Shown piece after piece: positions 60,635-64,000 of a DNA stretch of 64,000 nucleotides. Source of the stretch: Ardenticatenaceae bacterium (GTDB lineage Bacteria > Chloroflexota > Anaerolineae > Promineifilales > Promineifilaceae); contig JACKBS010000005.1 of the NCBI GenBank assembly GCA_020634435.1, positions 434,001 through 498,000 of the forward strand, written 5' to 3'. Below the pieces are notes generated by a model. The model searched no databases. It was not told the DNA's origin and was given only the letters and a program-made list of their open reading frames with translations. Position numbers and translations under genes: made by a program. Position 1 is the first letter of the stretch, and each line of letters opens with the position of its first letter.

Positions 60635-61546
60635 TTACAAGCTGGTGGGCAAGCGCAAAATCACCAGGCTGCCTTGCCCAGGTCGGCTAGAAAGGGCAAC
60701 CTGCCCGCCGTGCCGCTCCACAATCGCTTTGACCAACGCCAGACCCAATCCACTGCCGGGCACACCCCGCGCCGCTTTGCCCCGGTACAGTTCCTCCCAG
60801 ACATAGGGTTGGTCGTCGGTAGCAATGCCGGGGCCGGTATCGGCCACTTCAACGGTGACAAAACGGCCGTCTTCACGGGCACGCAGCTCAATGGCATCGG
60901 GAACGGCCGTATATTTCAGCGCATTTTCCAGCAGGTTATAGATTGCCAGAAACAGCAGATCGCGGTCGCCGGGCACCAGCGGCAGCGGCCAGGGCGCTTG
61001 CGGCACGGTCAGCGTCAGCTTACGGCCTGTGCTGCCGGGATGATCCTGGGCCAGTTCAAACACCTCGGCCAGCAGCGCACCCATTTCCACTGGCGCAAAC
61101 TCTAACGGCCGTGTTTCCAGTTCGGCAATCTTGCGCAAATCGGCGGTAAGCTGGCTCAGGCGCACCGCTTGCGCCTCGATGGAGTCCAGCGCTTGCCGCG
61201 TCGCCTCGTCATGCCCGTTGCTCACGTTGGCCAATCCGGCCCGCATGGCCATCAGCGGATTTTTCAGCTCGTGGTCCAATCGCTGCAAAAAGCGGCGGCG
61301 ATCTTCGGCGGCTGCCGCACGCAGATCCACCCGCTGCTGGGTCAACTGGGCCGCCTGGCGAAAATGCCACCAGAGGGCTCCGGTAAGCAGCAATGTGGTA
61401 AAAAGGCCGGTGAGGAGAACGGCCGTACTCAAGCTCAGCCGCAGGTACAGCACCGGGTTGGGCAGGCTGGATTGGCGCAGCAACAACGCCAGCAGCAGTC
61501 CTACGAGCAGCGGCAGCGCGCCGCCCCGCCACACGCGCGGCTTCAT
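60635..61546 (-). CDS. Membrane sensor histidine kinase
   Basis: Start at 61546 (MKPRVWRGGALP), overlapping the response regulator stop by ATGA. Two helices (about 10-25 and 38-62) enclose only a very short outside loop, so it probably senses within the membrane or through a partner. HisKA has His in FLQRLDHELKNPLMAM. HATPase motifs are NLLENALKYT, DTGPGIA and GSGLGLALVKAI. The 303-residue product pairs with the OmpR-type regulator made just before it. A signal cannot be deduced; the msrQP genes lie upstream but are separated by a terminator. Confidence 0.92.
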   Translation of the reverse strand: MKPRVWRGGALPLLVGLLLALLLRQSSLPNPVLYLRLSLSTAVLLTGLFTTLLLTGALWWHFRQAAQLTQQRVDLRAAAAEDRRRFLQRLDHELKNPLMAMRAGLANVSNGHDEATRQALDSIEAQAVRLSQLTADLRKIAELETRPLEFAPVEMGALLAEVFELAQDHPGSTGRKLTLTVPQAPWPLPLVPGDRDLLFLAIYNLLENALKYTAVPDAIELRAREDGRFVTVEVADTGPGIATDDQPYVWEELYRGKAARGVPGSGLGLALVKAIVERHGGQVALSSRPGQGSLVILRLPTSL

Positions 61547-62259
61547 GACGCCCCCTTGACCGGGGCCATAAAGCGGTAACCTTGCCCCGGCACCGTCTCG
61601 ATAAATTGCGGATCGCTGGCGTCGTCGCCCAGCACACGGCGCAGTTCGGCAATGCGGGAATCGACGGTGCGCGTGCCCGCCGGGTAAGCCCAGCCCCAAA
61701 CACTGTCCAGCAGCCGCTCGCGGCTCACCAGCTCGTCGGGATGGGTCATTAAGTATTCCAGCAGCGTCAGCGCCTTGGGCGTGAGGTGGATTTCTTCGTC
61801 GGCCAGCCAGGCGCGGCGGGTGAGACGGTCGAAGGTGAGATTATGGCTGAGCAGCTGTTGAGCGGCGGTTAACGGCCGTTCCCCTGGACGCGCCCGCCGC
61901 AATACCGCCCGAATGCGGGCCACCAGTTCATGCGGATCAAACGGTTTGTTTAGGTAATCGTCGGCCCCTTCTTCCAGGGCCATCGCCCGCTCAAACGCCT
62001 CGCCCACCTGGGTGAGCAAAATGACGGGCGTCCAATCCCCTTGCTGGCGCAGCTGCCGCAGCACGGCCCGGCCGTCCAGCCGGGGCATGAGCACATCTAA
62101 AATGATGAGGTCGGGGGCGGATTGCTGAACCTGGGCCAGCGCCGCTTCACCATCGGCGGCGACGTACACGAGGAAGCCGCTGCGCTCCAGGAAGGGGGCC
62201 AGGTTGTCGGTGATGGCCGCTTCGTCGTCGGCCAGCAGGAGGGAGAGTTGGCGTGCCAT
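61543..62259 (-). CDS. OmpR/PhoB-family response regulator
   Basis: Start at 62259 (MARQLSLLLADDEAAI); the longer open frame is unrelated. The receiver has LLADDE, phospho-acceptor Asp in LIILDVLMPRLDG, and Lys in LNKPFDP. The winged helix C-terminal domain has EIHLTPKALTLLEYLMTHPDELVSRE and TRTVDSRIAELRRVLGDD. The 238-residue protein is normal length. It forms a translationally coupled pair with the kinase downstream (ATGA). Target genes unknown. Confidence 0.94.
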   Translation of the reverse strand: MARQLSLLLADDEAAITDNLAPFLERSGFLVYVAADGEAALAQVQQSAPDLIILDVLMPRLDGRAVLRQLRQQGDWTPVILLTQVGEAFERAMALEEGADDYLNKPFDPHELVARIRAVLRRARPGERPLTAAQQLLSHNLTFDRLTRRAWLADEEIHLTPKALTLLEYLMTHPDELVSRERLLDSVWGWAYPAGTRTVDSRIAELRRVLGDDASDPQFIETVPGQGYRFMAPVKGAS

Positions 62260-62342
62260 GCCAAAATTGTAGCAGAGGTGGGGAACGGCCGTTGTGCCGA
62301 AATGGTTACAACTCCCCACCGAAATCCACACGCTGAAGGCAC

Positions 62343-62369
62343 AAAAAAAGCCCGGTGCTACCACCGGAC
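62343..62369 (-). terminator. Intrinsic terminator downstream of msrQ
   Basis: Stem CCGGTG/CACCGG with GCC extension, followed on the minus strand by seven T residues. Confidence 0.82.
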
Positions 62370-62401
62370 TCATTAGACACATTTGCTGTGATTTTAAAAA
62401 T

Positions 62402-62448
62402 GGGACGCGGATAAAGAAATCAGCGTTTATCTGCGTGAATCCGCGTCC
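62402..62448. repeat. GGGACGCGGAT hairpin repeat, copy 2
   Basis: GGGACGCGGAT (62402-62412) and ATCCGCGTCC (62439-62448) pair around inner CAGCGTTTATCTGCGTG units. Same family as 1707-1756. It lies just after the msrQ stop codon. Confidence 0.75.
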
Positions 62449-62456
62449 TATTGCAG

Positions 62457-63143
62457 TTAGCTGCTCTTGAGGCGCGTGCGGATTTGGCGCTGCCAGCGGA
62501 GGAGTTTTTGCTTCACTGGATTCCAACGGGTCAGGAAAAGGAGAGCCACGATGCCCGCGTAGATCCCCGGCTCGATATACACATTTTTCACCAGCCAGAA
62601 GAAATGAATCAGCGCCAAAACAATGATGAGATAGCTTAGCTTGTGCAGTGGTTTCCACCGCTTGCCCAGCCGCCGCTGCCACCCTTTGGTGGAGGTAATG
62701 GCTAGAGGGATGAGCAAAAGAAAAGCGGCCGTTCCCACAATCACAAAAGGCTGTTCGACAATGCCATCAACAATAAAACTCAGATTCAGACCGTAATCCA
62801 GCCAGAGGAAAGTGATCAGGTGCAGGCAGACATACAAAAAGGCGTAGAGACCTAACGGCCGTCTTAACGGAATCACCTGCTTCCAGCCAAACACAATAGT
62901 CACCGGGGTCACAGCCAGGGACATAACCAGCAGCACCAGCGCGGACGTGCCCGTGTGGAACAAAATCTCGCGCACCGGGTCTGCACCCAGGCTGTTGGTA
63001 AAATACTCGCGCAGCAGCACAGCCAGCGGCACCAGCGCCCCGATGTGGGTGAGCCAGGTAAGCAGTCGGGCCGTCTTTTTACGGTCCCAGCGTTTAACTT
63101 GAGGGGTGGATACGGCCGTTTCTGGGCCTGTGGCAGCGGTCAT
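62457..63143 (-). CDS. msrQ: MsrQ-like heme membrane subunit of the methionine sulfoxide reductase system
   Basis: Start at 63143 (MTAATGPETAVS), after AAGGAGAG. Six helices in 228 residues. His residues in the helices (THIGALVPLA, LFHTGTSAL, YVCLHLITFLW, PLHKLSYLI, ALIHFFW) match the heme-binding pattern of the YedZ/MsrQ ferric-reductase-like family. MsrQ passes electrons from the quinone pool or a flavin reductase to MsrP. The catalytic subunit gene precedes it on the same strand, in the usual msrPQ order. It would repair oxidised methionines in envelope proteins. Confidence 0.9.
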   Translation of the reverse strand: MTAATGPETAVSTPQVKRWDRKKTARLLTWLTHIGALVPLAVLLREYFTNSLGADPVREILFHTGTSALVLLVMSLAVTPVTIVFGWKQVIPLRRPLGLYAFLYVCLHLITFLWLDYGLNLSFIVDGIVEQPFVIVGTAAFLLLIPLAITSTKGWQRRLGKRWKPLHKLSYLIIVLALIHFFWLVKNVYIEPGIYAGIVALLFLTRWNPVKQKLLRWQRQIRTRLKSS

Positions 63144-63168
63144 TTGCTTACTCTCCTTGGTCACCGAT

Positions 63169-64000
63169 TTACTTACCGCCACGGGTTGCTTGGGTGGTAT
63201 CGTAATTGGGGTCATCGTACAGGTAGGCGACCTGGTCAGCATACCCGTTAAACATCAGCGTCTCACGTCGCCCAAACTCGCCAATGCGCCGCTCCGTCGC
63301 CTGCGACCAGCGCGGATGATCCACATTGGGGTTTACAAGGGCGTAAAAGCCGTACTCATTGGGGGCAGATTTCATCCACAAAGATTCGGGCATCGTATCA
63401 ACCAGATCAATCTTCACGATGGATTTGATGCTCTTAAAACCGTATTTCCACGGCACAACCAGGCGAATCGGCGCACCGTTTTGCGGCAGCAGCGGTTCGC
63501 CGTACAGTCCCGTGCTCAAAATTGCCAGATCGTTCATCGCCTCATCCAGGCGCAGCCCCTCCACATAAGGCCAGGGGAACAGCGGACTTTTGACGCCCGG
63601 CATATGCTCCCGATCTTCAATCGTTTCAAAACGCACAAATTTTGCGGCAGATGTGGGTTCGACCTCATTCAACAGCTTGGACAATGGAAAACCGACCCAC
63701 GGAATCACCATCGACCATGCCTCGACGCAACGCAGGCGATAAATGCGTTCTTCTTGTTCAAAGGCCATCAAATCTTCCAGACCAAAAGTTTTGGGCTTGT
63801 TAACCAGCCCCCCGACCTCAACCTGCCAGGGTGCCGTGGGGAAATCTTTGGCCAGTGGCGCAACGGCCTCCTTGCTTGTAGAAAACTCATAGTAATTGTT
63901 GTAGTTGGTAATATCCTCAAACGAGTTAAGCGGATCGCCCAGCTCGTCCGTGGTGGCGCTGACGGCACCCGGCATGGCCGTTTGCACTGCCCCCACCTCA
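63169..64000 (-). CDS. msrP: MsrP, molybdopterin-dependent protein-methionine-sulfoxide reductase (5' end outside window)
   Basis: The frame is open to the end of the window, so the N-terminus with its expected Tat signal is missing; the ATG at 63996 is internal. Conserved blocks: NNYYEFSTSKEAVAPLAKDF, the Mo-ligand Cys in YRLRCVEAWSMVIPWVGFPL, and VVPWKYGFKSIKSIVKI. About 276 residues remain of an expected ~320-335. Acts in the periplasm or outside the membrane on methionine sulfoxide in proteins, with electrons from MsrQ, whose gene starts 26 bp downstream. Confidence 0.93.
   Translation of the reverse strand, partial: EVGAVQTAMPGAVSATTDELGDPLNSFEDITNYNNYYEFSTSKEAVAPLAKDFPTAPWQVEVGGLVNKPKTFGLEDLMAFEQEERIYRLRCVEAWSMVIPWVGFPLSKLLNEVEPTSAAKFVRFETIEDREHMPGVKSPLFPWPYVEGLRLDEAMNDLAILSTGLYGEPLLPQNGAPIRLVVPWKYGFKSIKSIVKIDLVDTMPESLWMKSAPNEYGFYALVNPNVDHPRWSQATERRIGEFGRRETLMFNGYADQVAYLYDDPNYDTTQATRGGK

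Larger units (their letters stand above)
1..64000. repeat. Highly iterated palindrome ACGGCCGT, dispersed across the whole window
   Basis: The octamer ACGGCCGT is found about 110 times by eye, for example at 889, 1985, 8635, 15492, 18120, 27499, 31004, 35222, 41131, 41156, 45303, 53370, 57638 and 62285. The usual context is AACGGCCGTT. Perfect 18-bp versions, GGGAAACGGCCGTTTCCC, lie at 38064-38081 and 45298-45315. Near variants such as ACGGCCGC also occur (7325, 14631, 46413). At about 55% GC one or two copies would be expected. The word is read in all three coding frames (Thr-Ala-Val, Asn-Gly-Arg, Arg-Pro-Ser/Phe) and also lies between genes, so the pressure appears to act on DNA. The closest known parallel is HIP1 (GCGATCGC) of cyanobacteria; the function is unknown. 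Confidence 0.93.

Noticed and set aside
1707..62448. CRISPR array
   Set aside because: The intergenic repeats are inverted and short, with no regular direct repeat-spacer spacing and no cas gene.

Overview
The window is a gene-dense stretch of bacterial chromosome. It is a mosaic of housekeeping operons, envelope and secreted proteins, and oxidoreductases. There is no rRNA, CRISPR array, integrase, transposase or phage gene. The most likely source is a Chloroflexota bacterium of the Anaerolineae type. The hints are large secreted proteins ending in a short hydrophobic tail (YLPLVI / FLPVVI), DUF3048 and Thr/Pro-rich lipoproteins, a PucC-family transporter, T-box control of an amino-acid gene, and intergenic DNA full of small hairpin repeats. 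This assignment is inferred from gene content and was not tested by alignment.

Layout. 1-5.1 kb: a membrane-anchored GH31 glycosidase (5' end outside the window), a GH13 amylase-family enzyme, then a promoter and threonine-type T-box leader driving asd. 5.1-12 kb: DUF3048 lipoprotein, hybrid histidine kinase, fabH, tRNA-Leu(GAG), a sugar epimerase and a membrane protein. 12.1-20.1 kb: a co-directional run argF, TPR protein, cdaA, cdaR, der and a THUMP-type RNA methyltransferase; cdaA/cdaR form the c-di-AMP module. 20.1-26.1 kb: lipoprotein, DUF4259, NAD-binding epimerase, a small membrane protein, DEAD-box helicase, a DDAH-like enzyme and a membrane protein. 26.3-31.0 kb: two paralogous zinc-ribbon membrane proteins, an AT-rich HExxH protein, and a TetR/SDR pair with a 32-bp palindromic operator. 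31.1-35.0 kb: MerR-type regulator, protoporphyrinogen oxidase and PucC-family transporter. 35-46.9 kb: membrane proteins, phosphotransferase, aldo/keto reductase, beta-helix surface protein, EF-hand protein, GH4 glycosidase, alditol-oxidase-like enzyme, and a second TetR/SDR regulon with two operator copies. 46.9-53.8 kb: GH5 lipoprotein, YjbQ, a two-subunit molybdenum hydroxylase, two tiny paralogous membrane proteins and an L,D-transpeptidase. 54-64 kb: beta-propeller protein, SPFH protein, PA14 protein, lipoprotein, a two-component system and msrQ/msrP (msrP cut by the window end).

The most striking signal is not a gene. The palindrome ACGGCCGT, mostly as AACGGCCGTT and sometimes extended to GGGAAACGGCCGTTTCCC, appears roughly 110 times by my eye count, about once per 570 bp, where one or two would be expected by chance. 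It is read in all three frames (TAV, NGR, RP-S/F) and also lies in intergenic DNA, a promoter spacer, the T-box leader and a terminator stem. This resembles the HIP1 palindrome of cyanobacteria but uses a different word. A second layer consists of many families of short imperfect inverted repeats between genes, including two copies of a ~158-bp double-hairpin element. One repeat sits inside the T-box leader, and another supplies the stop codon of a lipoprotein gene.
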